A program made the position numbers and the translations under genes. DNA of 64,000 nucleotides. It comes from JAJYSO01 sp964579505 (lineage in GTDB: Bacteria > Bacteroidota > Bacteroidia > Flavobacteriales > Flavobacteriaceae). This document shows positions 1 through 8,308 of the stretch, in pieces (the stretch's first letter is position 1; each line of letters starts with the position of its first letter). A model generated the notes under the pieces. The model did not search any database and was not told where the DNA came from. It saw nothing but the letters and a program-made list of their open reading frames with translations. The DNA is taken from NCBI GenBank assembly GCA_964579505.1, contig CAZOGC010000002.1:62001-126000 (forward strand), read 5' to 3'.

Positions 1-2
1 TG

Positions 3-686
3 AACGCCAACCAGTTTTCAAACTTTTTGGGAGATAACTACAATTTGAATCTAAAAGTAAACAAGGCTTTTGAGCTTCCCGAGTATAAGTATGCCAATGA
101 TACACGGTATAAAAAACAGCTAAAAAGAGATGTAGCCCGGGAATGGATAAACCGTAAAGAGGATGTACTTAATATTTTAGCCCTCCACAGCCAAGATAAA
201 ACGATTAGAGCCAACTTAACACCTCAACAAAGGCCAACACCATTGGGTTTATTTGCCTTTATTACGAATCACTTAAAACGATTTGAGGAACTTTATACCG
301 ATACGCTAAAGCTCCGAGATTTGGGATTTGATAACCCGGATTTAGTTTTAATATCCATAGATAAGAAAACCCAAACCGATACACTAACAAGCGACAAAAA
401 AATAAAAAATGCTATTCTACTCCGAACTACGGAACTCCTTTTAGATAATCCAAAGAATAAAACGGATGAGATTAACCGGATAAGATTAATAACTTTTGCC
501 CTTGAATGTAGTAAAATTGGAGAGATTACTACAAAACAACTTTACCGGCTACTTAAAAAACATAAGGTTTACAATTCCAAGGCGTATAACAAAGAAATGT
601 TAGTAGAACTGTTTAAGTTTTTAGGGTATGAATCTTTTATAGATACCAACACTAAGGCGATACACGTTTTTTGGGGAGAAATTTAA
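3..686 (+). CDS. Unrecognised protein, 5'-truncated by the window edge
   Basis: The reading frame is open from the first complete codon, so the gene almost certainly starts upstream of the window; a TTG at 27 is a possible but unlikely start. About 228 codons are visible. The product is hydrophilic, rich in Lys, Leu and Asn, with no signal peptide or membrane segment, and it ends in a Phe-Trp-Gly-Glu-Ile tail. I recognise no domain. It lies with the next gene between the window edge and the 3' end of a tRNA-Cys gene, a usual integration point for mobile elements. A role in an integrated element (for example as a cargo or replication accessory protein) is inference from position only. The stop is followed by a run of T residues but no clear hairpin. 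Confidence 0.6.
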   Translation, partial: NANQFSNFLGDNYNLNLKVNKAFELPEYKYANDTRYKKQLKRDVAREWINRKEDVLNILALHSQDKTIRANLTPQQRPTPLGLFAFITNHLKRFEELYTDTLKLRDLGFDNPDLVLISIDKKTQTDTLTSDKKIKNAILLRTTELLLDNPKNKTDEINRIRLITFALECSKIGEITTKQLYRLLKKHKVYNSKAYNKEMLVELFKFLGYESFIDTNTKAIHVFWGEI

Positions 687-955
687 TCTTTTTTTACTTG
701 TAGTTATAAGGTTTATGGACTAAAAAAGGATTACGCAAACCTCCGTAAACAAAGGACTAACAGCATTTTTAACATTTGAGAGTAGAGGTATGTTAAAACG
801 GCTTTTTTGATACCTAAAAAATGAGAGTAAATAGGAGTTATTTGGAGTAAAAATCCCTCATAAAACCTAACTTTTAGAAACCTGATAATTATACTGCGAT
901 ATGTTTCGTAAATTTGTATTGTTCCCTAAAGATTTAGGTTATAAACAGTGAAGCC
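687..955. other. AT-rich intergenic stretch
   Basis: No gene is visible in these 269 bases. A TAAATTTG octamer at 909-916 matches the flavobacterial -7 consensus TAnnTTTG and sits about 40 bases before the ATG at 956, but no TTG is found at the expected -33 spacing. It is therefore only a weak promoter candidate. Confidence 0.4.
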
Positions 956-1540
956 ATGCCCAAGCCCTACACTTTCCCCCGATTATTTGATGAGGTTAAA
1001 ACCATTGATTTAAGCGACTTAAAAAAATGGAAATACCTAAAGCCTAATATTAAAAAAAGCGGAGTAATTACATGGAGTAGGAACGGAGTAAAAACCTCCA
1101 GTATAAATATTACCTCCGACACCACAAACCTTGACAACCAATTTGTTACACTTTCCTACAATTATGAAGATAAGCCAATAAAGTATAATGTTAGTTTGGT
1201 TAGCGTTGCCTCTAATTTAGGTAAAGGAGATGTTTTATATTTTCTTTGCCCCCATACCGGCAAGCGATGCCGAAAGCTTTATTTTTACAATGGTTATTTT
1301 TTACACCGGGAGGCCGGGAGTGGTTTGTATGAATGCCAAACATACAGTAAAAAAAACCGAGAGCTAATAAAGATTTTATTTGAAAAGGAGGAGGCAGAGA
1401 AAGAGCTTTATAAACCTTACTTTAAACGTTACTACAATGGCCGACCAACAAAGAGATTTAAAAAACTTGTGGACAAAATAGAAAACGCTTACAAAACCAC
1501 CCCCACGGAAATAACTTTAGGTTTTATGGGACTTTTATAA
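956..1540 (+). CDS. Unrecognised 194-residue protein with a cysteine cluster
   Basis: A basic cytoplasmic protein that I do not recognise. Its middle has a CPHTGKRC motif (Cys98, Cys105) followed by aromatic residues and a third cysteine, Cys127, in a LYECQTYSKK context. This looks like a treble-clef or zinc-ribbon-type module missing one obvious cysteine ligand; a histidine near residue 117 could complete it. The C-terminal third is rich in Lys, Glu and Tyr and probably helical. No signal peptide or membrane segment is seen. The ATG at 956 is the first start after a candidate -7 element, and the CDS is followed by a hairpin terminator at 1596-1622. It lies in the stretch flanking the tRNA-Cys 3' end, so it is probably element-borne (inference). 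Metal binding is also inference. Confidence 0.65.
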   Translation: MPKPYTFPRLFDEVKTIDLSDLKKWKYLKPNIKKSGVITWSRNGVKTSSINITSDTTNLDNQFVTLSYNYEDKPIKYNVSLVSVASNLGKGDVLYFLCPHTGKRCRKLYFYNGYFLHREAGSGLYECQTYSKKNRELIKILFEKEEAEKELYKPYFKRYYNGRPTKRFKKLVDKIENAYKTTPTEITLGFMGLL

Positions 1541-1595
1541 AAAAATGTATCTTTGCTATACTTCCACCTTTATAGTGTGGATTTTAAACCGTAAT

Positions 1596-1622
1596 AAAGG
1601 GAGTTAGTTTTAGCTCCCTTTT
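1596..1622 (+). terminator. Rho-independent terminator
   Basis: Eight-base arms AAAGGGAG and CTCCCTTT around a 10-base loop, ending in a short T run. It is placed to end transcription of the gene at 956-1540. A TATCTTTG octamer at 1548-1555 between that gene and this hairpin resembles a -7 promoter element. Confidence 0.75.
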
Positions 1623-1670
1623 GTGCTATCTAAAAGCTACTTGCCCAAATTTTACCCAAAACATAGATAA

Positions 1671-1706
1671 GAAAAAACGCAACCATCTAATTAATAGATA
1701 ATTGCG
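1671..1706 (-). terminator. Terminator of tRNA-Cys
   Basis: Read on the minus strand, an inverted repeat (CGCAAxxATCTA / TAGATxxTTGCG, arms at 1678-1689 and 1695-1706) is followed directly by a run of six T. It lies 12 bases beyond the tRNA-Cys 3' end, so it is the likely terminator of that tRNA. Confidence 0.75.
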
Positions 1707-1717
1707 GTTTAATTTAG

Positions 1718-1788
1718 AGGTATCGAGCGGATTCGAACCGCTGTAAATGGTTTTGCAGACCACTGCCTAGCCACTCGGCCACGATACC
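1718..1788 (-). tRNA. tRNA-Cys (GCA)
   Basis: The 71-nt cloverleaf has a perfect 7-bp acceptor stem (GGTATCG / CGATACC), a normal T arm with GGTTCGAATCC, and an anticodon loop CTGCAAA giving anticodon GCA. The discriminator is U73, which is the identity base of tRNA-Cys. The CCA end is not encoded. A terminator follows on the same strand. The sequence downstream of the 3' end (lower coordinates) holds two unrecognised genes, consistent with use of this tRNA as an attachment site. No second copy of the tRNA 3' end occurs between 1 and 1717, so the far end of any element would lie outside the window. Confidence 0.96.
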
Positions 1789-1837
1789 CTTTTTCTATGG
1801 GTCGGCAAATATAGGTTTTTTGCTTTTCTAAAACAAG

Positions 1838-2194
1838 CTAACGAGTTTGAGAAAGTTCAACGCTTACCGATTCTACATCGCCTCCTAATGGCGGGTTTAT
1901 CTTGGCCACTTTTACGCGAGCTTCTGCAACCGCCGAAAAGTCGTTTAGAATATGGTCTAAAATGCGTTGCGTTACATTCTCTAACAGGTTAGATCGCACT
2001 TTCATTTCTTCTATCACAATACGGTTAAGTTGTACGTAATCTACGGTGTCTTCTAGTTTATCTGTTGTTGAAGCCTTTGATAAATCTGTTTTTATAAACA
2101 GATCTACCCTGTAAGCGCTGCCAATTTTAGCTTCCTCAGTTAAACAACCATGATAAGCATAGCACCGAATATTGTTTAATCTAATAACGCCCAT
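1838..2194 (-). CDS. folB: Dihydroneopterin aldolase
   Basis: FolB converts 7,8-dihydroneopterin to 6-hydroxymethyl-dihydropterin and glycolaldehyde in cytoplasmic folate synthesis. The 118-residue product shows the family pattern: an N-terminal IRLNNIRCYAYHG strand with the conserved Tyr-His-Gly, a DTVDYVQL segment forming part of the pterin pocket, a central LLENVTQRI helix, and a C-terminal VAKINPPLGGDV segment containing the conserved Lys and Pro-Pro. I chose the ATG at 2194 because the protein then starts at the usual MGVIRLNNI position. A longer frame to 2239 would add 15 residues that the family does not have. The gene stands alone, downstream of nothing on its strand, and its 3' end faces the tRNA-Cys. 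Confidence 0.92.
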   Translation of the reverse strand: MGVIRLNNIRCYAYHGCLTEEAKIGSAYRVDLFIKTDLSKASTTDKLEDTVDYVQLNRIVIEEMKVRSNLLENVTQRILDHILNDFSAVAEARVKVAKINPPLGGDVESVSVELSQTR

Positions 2195-2355
2195 TTTTAT
2201 TTTTTTGCGAAGATATTGCATATTTTTCCATAAACCCATGCAAGCTCATCAAATTTACACCCTTAAGTTATGCGTTATATAGGAAGGTAAATAATGCTAG
2301 CTGAAACATTAATCGCCAAGACGAGTCATCTGTTTTTTGCAGGACTGTCGAAAGA

Positions 2356-3429
2356 TCACTCATCAAATAACTTATATTGTGGGTTTTGTCGTTTCAAAAA
2401 CAAACTTTTATCTAAATCCGGCCAACGTCTCTGCGGCATAAATTTATGGCGCGCTACCTTAAACTGTTGTGTTACCTGATGAGCAAATTCTCCCTCCCCA
2501 CGAAAACGTTTTCCAAAGCGATGATCGGCTATATCACCTCCGTGGCAAGCCGCAATCTGATGCAATACTTTTTGCGCTCTGTCGGGCATTGTTTTTTCTA
2601 TCCAATCAGCAAAAATATCACCAATAGCTCCGTTTAACCGCACCATACTATAATTAATGGCGTAGGCTCCAGCTTCACTTACCCGCTTAACCATCGAAAA
2701 AATTTCGTGGCTGTTTATTCCCGGAATAATAGGGGCCATCATGACTGCCACCGGAATTTTATTTTCGGCAAGCGTTTGCACAGTTCTCAGTCTATTTTTA
2801 ATGGTAGAGGTGCGCGGCTCTAACAGCCTACGTGTCTCTTCTGATAAGGTTGTAATCGAAATATTTACCTTGACCAAATTTAATGTCGCCAGCTCTTTTA
2901 AAATAGGTAAATCGCGTAAAATCAACGCATTTTTAGTAATAATACCCACCGGATGCCGATATTTTAACAGTACCTGCAAACACTTGCGTGTAATGGCCAG
3001 TTTACGTTCTATGGGTTGGTAACAATCTGTATTACCCGAAAAAACAATGGTATCGGGTTTCCAATTCTTTTTCTGCAAGGTTTGCTCTAGTAATTCCGGC
3101 GCCGTTTTTTTTACCAAAATTTGTCGTTCAAAATCTTGTCCGGGGCCATACCCCCAATACTGGTGTGAGTTTCGTGCATAGCAATATACACAGCCGTGCT
3201 CACAACCCTGATAGGGGTTAAGAGAGTACGAAAAACGCAAATCCGGACTGTTTACCTTATTGACAATGGTCTTCGGAAAAATTTCTTGAAAATGGGTACG
3301 CGTGTCCACAATTTCTTCCTCTTCCTTTCTACAATACTCCAAATATTCTTCATCCGGCACATAAGTTAATTCAAAAAATTTATTGTGTACCTTCTTCTGT
3401 GCTCCTCTTCCTTTGGTATATGATTTCAT
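2356..3429 (-). CDS. PA0069/Rv2578c-family radical SAM protein
   Basis: This 357-residue protein carries the radical SAM cluster motif CEHGCVYC (Cys76, Cys80, Cys83) after a conserved RFSYSLNPYQG lead-in. That combination is characteristic of the PA0069 family of radical SAM proteins, which is distantly related to spore photoproduct lyase. Later segments such as VFSGNTDCYQPIE and PVAVMMAPIIPGIN also fit this family. It is expected to bind one [4Fe-4S] cluster and S-adenosylmethionine; the substrate of the family is not known to me. It is cytoplasmic with no signal peptide. The start at 3429 gives the usual MKSYTKGRGAQ beginning. It is transcribed alone and is divergent from the S9 peptidase gene. 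Confidence 0.9.
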   Translation of the reverse strand: MKSYTKGRGAQKKVHNKFFELTYVPDEEYLEYCRKEEEEIVDTRTHFQEIFPKTIVNKVNSPDLRFSYSLNPYQGCEHGCVYCYARNSHQYWGYGPGQDFERQILVKKTAPELLEQTLQKKNWKPDTIVFSGNTDCYQPIERKLAITRKCLQVLLKYRHPVGIITKNALILRDLPILKELATLNLVKVNISITTLSEETRRLLEPRTSTIKNRLRTVQTLAENKIPVAVMMAPIIPGINSHEIFSMVKRVSEAGAYAINYSMVRLNGAIGDIFADWIEKTMPDRAQKVLHQIAACHGGDIADHRFGKRFRGEGEFAHQVTQQFKVARHKFMPQRRWPDLDKSLFLKRQNPQYKLFDE

Positions 3430-3571
3430 GCCTATGCCGCTATTTTAATCAAAAATAATTATTATTTAGGATATCTCTCTTTTTCAAAAAATAAATCCAC
3501 CTAAAAGCCAGATTTATTTATTCTTTAAACCCTCTTTATTCTGTGTATATTCGACCCTAAAATTTGTTCTT

Positions 3572-5479
3572 ATGAGAAAACACTTGGCTTTTTTATTGGT
3601 TTTTCTGTTTACCGGTGCTTTATTTGCACAAAAAACCATGACTCCGAAAGATTTATGGACGGTTAAAGACGTCAGTCCGATAGGTTTATCTAAAGATGGG
3701 CAACACTTTTTTTACGAAGTAAAAACACCCAACTTGCCTAACAATAATTTTGACCACAGCTATTTTAGAATGGCAATAACCGGAGGAGCCCCGGTTGAGG
3801 TTACCAAAGAGGCTATGGAGCGGTCTGTTTACAACAAAAACGATTCTCCTAACGGAAAGTATCGTCTTTTCCACAAAGCGGTTCACATTAAAGATGTGCT
3901 GGGAAAAGATGTCTATAAAGATTTACCCAAAAGTGATGTATATGTCATTAACTCTTTAGACTATAGGCATTGGGATCACTACAACGATGGGAGTTATAAC
4001 CACGTTTTTTATAAAGATTTGGCGACCGGTAAAACGGTAGATATTATGCCTAAACAGCCCTATTATTCTCCACAAGCTCCTTTTGGTGGTGATGAAGATT
4101 ATAGCTGGGGGCCGAATGGTGAAAATATATACTACATTGCTAAAAAAGAGGAAGGAACCGCCTATGCGGTGAGTACGAATACCGATTTGTACAAATACAA
4201 TTTAAAAACTCAAAAAACCGAAAATATTACGGCTGATAATGATGGGTACGACACCCATCCGGTATTCTCTAAACAAGGAGCATTAGCTTGGTTGCAAATG
4301 GATACTCCCGGATATGAAGCCGATAAAAACGACTTGGTGGTTTTGCACCATGGGGTGAAACAAAATTTGACTGCCGACTGGGACGGAACTGTGGGTTCTT
4401 TTATTTGGTCAGACGACGGAAAAACGCTCTATTTTACAGCTCCTACAGATGGAACCATTCAGTTATTTGAAGTAAACTATCCCGGTAAGACAAAAATAAA
4501 GCCTACGGTTACACAACTATCTACCGGCCAATTTGACGTAACCGGTATCATAGCACAAACCGGTAATAATTTATTGGTGACGCGTACCGATATGAACCAT
4601 GCGTCAGAAATTTTTAGTTTCAACTTACAAACAAAGCATTTTCAACAATTCACCTTTGTCAATGCCGATTTGTATAAACAATTTGACCTGCCCACCGTAA
4701 AAAAACGCTATGTAACCACACAAGACGGGCATAAAATGTTGGTTTGGGTAATTTATCCTCCGCATTTTAATAAAAATAAAAAGTACCCTACGCTTCTCTA
4801 CTGCCAAGGGGGGCCCCAATCACCTTTATCTCAGTTTTATTCGCGTCGATGGAATTTTCAACTTATGGCTTCTATGGGATATATTGTAGTAGCACCTGAT
4901 CGTCGTGGAATGCCCGGATTTGGCGTAAAATGGAATGAAGCCGTGAGTGAACACTGGGGAGACGGAGCTATGCAAGATTATCTAGACGCCATCGATAACT
5001 TAGCCAAAGAATCTTATGTAGATAAAGACCGGTTGGGAGCTGTTGGTGCCAGTTTTGGAGGATATTCTATTTTTTGGTTAGCCGGACACCATCAGGGAAG
5101 GTTTAAAACCTTTATTGCACACGATGGTGTTTTTGACACACGAGCTATGTATGGCACTACGGAAGAATTGTGGTTTACCAACCACGATTTAGGAGGGCCT
5201 TATTGGAAGAAAAACGATCCGGCTATAGCGCGTGCCTATAACGAATACAACCCGGTTACGGCGGTGGCCAATTGGGATACGCCTATTTTAATTATTCAAG
5301 GAGGTAAAGATTATCGCGTGCCTATTGAACAAGGATTAGGAGCTTTTCAAGCAGCACAACTGCAAGGCATAAAGAGTAAACTTCTTTATTTTCCTGATGA
5401 AAATCACTGGGTACTCAAACCGCAAAATGCCATGGTTTGGCAACGAACATTTTTTACTTGGCTTAAAGAAACCTTGTAA
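3572..5479 (+). CDS. S9-family peptidase (prolyl oligopeptidase / DPP-like)
   Basis: A secreted serine peptidase of 635 residues. It begins with a signal peptide (FLLVFLFTGALFAQ). Residues about 25-380 form a beta-propeller-like region with repeated blade motifs, and residues about 395-635 form the alpha/beta-hydrolase domain. The catalytic triad is readable: Ser494 in GASFGG, an Asp in QGGKDYRVP, and a His in FPDENHW. Family members cleave short peptides, often after proline or as dipeptidyl or acylaminoacyl peptidases, in the periplasm; the exact specificity cannot be read here. A TATATTCG at 3546-3553, one base off the TAnnTTTG core, lies just before the ATG. The bidirectional hairpin at 5823-5858 is the first clear terminator downstream. 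Confidence 0.9.
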   Translation: MRKHLAFLLVFLFTGALFAQKTMTPKDLWTVKDVSPIGLSKDGQHFFYEVKTPNLPNNNFDHSYFRMAITGGAPVEVTKEAMERSVYNKNDSPNGKYRLFHKAVHIKDVLGKDVYKDLPKSDVYVINSLDYRHWDHYNDGSYNHVFYKDLATGKTVDIMPKQPYYSPQAPFGGDEDYSWGPNGENIYYIAKKEEGTAYAVSTNTDLYKYNLKTQKTENITADNDGYDTHPVFSKQGALAWLQMDTPGYEADKNDLVVLHHGVKQNLTADWDGTVGSFIWSDDGKTLYFTAPTDGTIQLFEVNYPGKTKIKPTVTQLSTGQFDVTGIIAQTGNNLLVTRTDMNHASEIFSFNLQTKHFQQFTFVNADLYKQFDLPTVKKRYVTTQDGHKMLVWVIYPPHFNKNKKYPTLLYCQGGPQSPLSQFYSRRWNFQLMASMGYIVVAPDRRGMPGFGVKWNEAVSEHWGDGAMQDYLDAIDNLAKESYVDKDRLGAVGASFGGYSIFWLAGHHQGRFKTFIAHDGVFDTRAMYGTTEELWFTNHDLGGPYWKKNDPAIARAYNEYNPVTAVANWDTPILIIQGGKDYRVPIEQGLGAFQAAQLQGIKSKLLYFPDENHWVLKPQNAMVWQRTFFTWLKETL

Positions 5480-5673
5480 GATAAAAAGCCAATGTTGTCC
5501 TAAATAATTACACTGTTCTTTTTTTCATTGCCAAAAAAAGAACCAAAAAAGTCTAGGCTAGTGAATAAAAATGTAAAAAATACTACGGAAACCCCAACCA
5601 CGGATGAAAATAACTCGTCCTCCTCTTGTCATCCTCAAACAGATTTTCATCCCTCAGCCTACGCTGCTCCCTT

Positions 5674-5693
5674 CCTGCCTACCGGCAGGCAGG
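5674..5693. repeat. REP-like palindrome (CCTGCCT ... AGGCAGG)
   Basis: Perfect 7-base arms CCTGCCT and AGGCAGG flank a six-base centre, ACCGGC. A longer member of the same family with the same outer arms occurs at 53728-53755. This GC-rich palindrome stands out in its AT-rich surroundings and is of the dispersed type often seen in flavobacterial intergenic regions. Confidence 0.75.
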
Positions 5694-5822
5694 GATTTTC
5701 AACATTTTTTTCAAAAAGCCTTTTACAAACCCTATAAATGAAATTAGTGTGAAACTACGCATATAACCAGTTTCTTTAACAACCCAATCAAAATCGTTTA
5801 GGACGCTGTTGCTAAAAAACCA

Positions 5823-5858
5823 AAAAAGCCCCGAAGAAATAATTCTCCGGGGCTTTTT
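5823..5858. terminator. Bidirectional terminator
   Basis: AAAAAGCCCCG and CGGGGCTTTTT are perfect 11-base arms, with an AGAA/TTCT continuation inside. A-run and T-run lie on the two sides, so it can end transcription from both the S9 peptidase gene and the facing bacilliredoxin gene. Confidence 0.9.
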
Positions 5859-5877
5859 GATTTATACAGCGTTGCTG

Positions 5878-6288
5878 TTAGCAATAATCGTTAAAAGCTT
5901 GGCGTAAGTTTTCTGCAATCATTTCTGCCGGGCGTCCTTCAATATGATGACGCTCTAGCATATGCACCAATTCTCCGTCTTTAAACAGCGCCATAGAAGG
6001 AGAGCTGGGAGGAAAAGGCACCATGTGTTCACGAGCCCTTTCTACCGCTTCAATATCAAAGCCGGCAAAAGAAGTGTACAAATGATTGGGTTTTTTATCG
6101 TTTTGTATAGCTTGAATAACGCCCGGGCGTGCATTAGCTGCTGCACAACCACACACCGAGTTAATAACCACAAGTGTGGTTCCTTTTTCTGCTATAGCTG
6201 CATCAACAGCCTCAGGAGTAAGCAGCTCTTCAAAGCCCACATCTGTTAGCTCCTGTTTCATTGGTTTTACAAGTTCTGGTGGATACAT
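5878..6288 (-). CDS. Bacilliredoxin (BrxA/BrxB, UPF0403 family)
   Basis: The 136-residue protein starts with MYPPELVKPM and contains the family hallmark VVINSVCGCAAANARPG, a Cys-Gly-Cys site at about residues 46-48 in a thioredoxin-like fold. Bacilliredoxins remove bacillithiol from S-bacillithiolated proteins during oxidative stress in Firmicutes, and Bacteroidota members are assumed to do the same with bacillithiol. Length and C-terminal region (PPSSPSMALFKDGELVHMLERH) match the family. It is cytoplasmic. The gene converges on the S9 peptidase across the shared terminator at 5823-5858. No other thiol-redox gene is adjacent. Confidence 0.92.
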   Translation of the reverse strand: MYPPELVKPMKQELTDVGFEELLTPEAVDAAIAEKGTTLVVINSVCGCAAANARPGVIQAIQNDKKPNHLYTSFAGFDIEAVERAREHMVPFPPSSPSMALFKDGELVHMLERHHIEGRPAEMIAENLRQAFNDYC

Positions 6289-6436
6289 ATCTTTATGTTT
6301 TTAAAGTTCTGAATTTCACTACAAAGGTACAAATAAGTATTTGTTTTATAGAAAAGCGATCTTTATTTAAGAGAACATTATCCGAGATTTGAGTTGGGTT
6401 AAATTATAATACACCCAAAAATGCTCAAACAAACCT

Positions 6437-6472
6437 GTTTGCCGCCCCTTGCGGCAAACCGCCTGTTAACAG
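6437..6472. repeat. Inverted-repeat element at the left edge of the cassette-like array
   Basis: Perfect nine-base arms GTTTGCCGC (6437-6445) and GCGGCAAAC (6451-6459) with a five-base loop, followed by CGCCTGTTAACAG. It lies six bases beyond the stop of the S41 peptidase gene. The inner core resembles the element at 10358-10400 (GCCGC ... GGCAAACG), suggesting the same family. It could also act as a weak terminator. Confidence 0.55.
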
Positions 6473-6477
6473 AAGTA

Positions 6478-8241
6478 TTATTTTATCAGATGTTTTATGG
6501 TGTATTTCAATACAGTATCTGTATGGTCCAAAAGACTTTCAATTGTGGGCTCGATATGATAGTCTGGGATTAGGCCGTGTCCATAGGGATTTGCAGTGTC
6601 TTTTACATTAACTACAAACTTAAAGAGTGGGATACCTATTAATATGCCTGAATTTGGGAGAGTAAACCGTAAATGGTTGCCGCTGGTGTTCCCATAATAT
6701 CCACCACCTGTTTCTTCTCCTACAAAAATAGCATTGGTATGATTTTTTGCCAAAGCGGCGAATTCAGATCCCCCCGAGAATGTTAACCCGTCTATAAGAA
6801 TATAGAGTTGCCCCAAGAACGGATGTGAAGATGGAGGAAGACTGAACTGTCTTTGGCTTAATATGCGTCCGTCATTTTCCCGTTTAAACTTCCAATCTTC
6901 TCTTAAATATTTTGAGAAGCCCTTATTGATTTGATTATTGAAAAAACTATAATATAGCTCAGGCACTTTCACATATTTATACTTTTTGTAATTGTGCTTT
7001 ATTAGATGTGAAAGCAGGATATCTTCCATCCCTTGCTGTCCACCTTCATTTTTTCTGACATCAATAATCAGATTTTCAATTTCTTTATAATTGACTATGG
7101 AAAAAATACTGTCTAAATATTTTTTGAACCCCTTTTTGCCGCCGTACAAATTAGCATCAAAAGAATTAATAGTTAAAAGGGCATAATTCTTTTTACTGTC
7201 TATTTCAAAATAGGATGCTTTGTCCCAATAGTAGAAGGGGTGTTGTTTCTTGAATTGATGGTACAGATTGTAATATGCTTTGTGCAGGAGAGAAGGGATT
7301 TCTTTTGTCTCAATTTGATGAGTTTTTGGGTTTTTATAAGTAATCTTATAATTAGGTGATTTACCATAAAATTCTAACAGATATTTTGAAAAGGATCTGG
7401 CAATCCAATAATATTTACTGGTCATATTATAACCGTCAGCAGGTTCAATAGTAATAAATTTATTCAGAATATCCCCTATATTCATACCATTGATAGCGAT
7501 AATTTCCGCACCTTTTATTCCAAGTTTTTTATAGTTATTCAGCACATAAACCTTTTTATTGATTATTCTGATAAAAAGGGGAAGATAAGTTCCATAAGCT
7601 TTAAGATAATTATTTGTTCGGAGGGAAGGTACCACATACGAGTGGCCTTCTTTTGTAAAAGCGACGATAGGAGCAATGATTTTGAAAAAATCAAGTGCTG
7701 ACATGCTATCTCGTATCTTTTTTCTTTGGGTGGTAAAAAGACTATCAAGTTGTTTATAGGAATTGTACCACATACCCACTTTTGTCTCCAAATAAGCCAA
7801 TTTCAAATCTTTCAGGTCTTCCTTCAGTTGGACTGCCGTATACTTCGGAAGTTCTTGGGGAATTTTTGAAACGCGAACACCATATTTTGTCGAATCTGTA
7901 CTCTTCCGTTTTGGCGATGATTTTATTTTTAAAAAAAAGCTCCCCGTAGATCTAGGGGTGAAAACAATTGAATAGTCTCCTTTTCTGTTAGGCTCTTCAT
8001 CTTGCTGTAACAGGTTATGTTTTTTATCTAAAACTGTCAGTTGGATATCCACTTCCATTGGCGAAACTTCAACAAGATAGTGTGTTTCTTTGCTTAATTG
8101 AACTTCAAAATCATCTTCTTTAATTCCCCAGGATTTAAAATAGCTAAACTTATTACCTACTTCAAGGGATTTTACTTGTTGACACCAACCTGTATCAGGG
8201 ATAAGCAGCAGGCATATTGTCAAAATTCTGATTGGACACAT
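6478..8241 (-). CDS. S41-family (C-terminal-processing-like) secreted peptidase
   Basis: A 587-residue exported protein: signal peptide (ILTICLLLIPDTGWCQQ), an N-terminal beta-rich region to about residue 130, then a tail-specific-protease-like region. The S41 core is visible near the C-terminus: LIIDVRKNEGG, then TFSGGSEFA with the nucleophile Ser492, then VGEETGGGYYGNTSG. A degenerate PDZ-like segment (IKGAEIIAINGMNIGDI) lies at about residues 243-260. These proteins hydrolyse peptides or misfolded proteins in the envelope; the substrate is unknown. It is the first of a run of unrelated minus-strand genes, and a palindromic element lies just beyond its stop. The gene upstream on the same strand is an AraC regulator, 67 bases away, which might control it. 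Confidence 0.85.
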   Translation of the reverse strand: MCPIRILTICLLLIPDTGWCQQVKSLEVGNKFSYFKSWGIKEDDFEVQLSKETHYLVEVSPMEVDIQLTVLDKKHNLLQQDEEPNRKGDYSIVFTPRSTGSFFLKIKSSPKRKSTDSTKYGVRVSKIPQELPKYTAVQLKEDLKDLKLAYLETKVGMWYNSYKQLDSLFTTQRKKIRDSMSALDFFKIIAPIVAFTKEGHSYVVPSLRTNNYLKAYGTYLPLFIRIINKKVYVLNNYKKLGIKGAEIIAINGMNIGDILNKFITIEPADGYNMTSKYYWIARSFSKYLLEFYGKSPNYKITYKNPKTHQIETKEIPSLLHKAYYNLYHQFKKQHPFYYWDKASYFEIDSKKNYALLTINSFDANLYGGKKGFKKYLDSIFSIVNYKEIENLIIDVRKNEGGQQGMEDILLSHLIKHNYKKYKYVKVPELYYSFFNNQINKGFSKYLREDWKFKRENDGRILSQRQFSLPPSSHPFLGQLYILIDGLTFSGGSEFAALAKNHTNAIFVGEETGGGYYGNTSGNHLRFTLPNSGILIGIPLFKFVVNVKDTANPYGHGLIPDYHIEPTIESLLDHTDTVLKYTIKHLIK

Positions 8242-8308
8242 AATATTCTTTTTGACAAAAGTAGCGACAACTATCTTATTTGAATTGTATAAAATTGCAC
8301 TTACCCCC

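Larger units (their letters stand above)
5480..5877. other. 398-bp spacer with REP-like palindrome and terminator
   Basis: No convincing gene. An open frame at 5528-5737 translates to low-complexity peptide and runs through the palindrome at 5674-5693 (giving the peptide LPTGRQG), so I regard it as non-coding. The spacer also holds the bidirectional terminator at 5823-5858. Confidence 0.6.

Noticed and set aside
5528..5737. Open frame of 69 codons after the S9 peptidase
   Set aside because: Low-complexity translation that runs through the REP-like palindrome (peptide LPTGRQG), with no start context or family; treated as non-coding.
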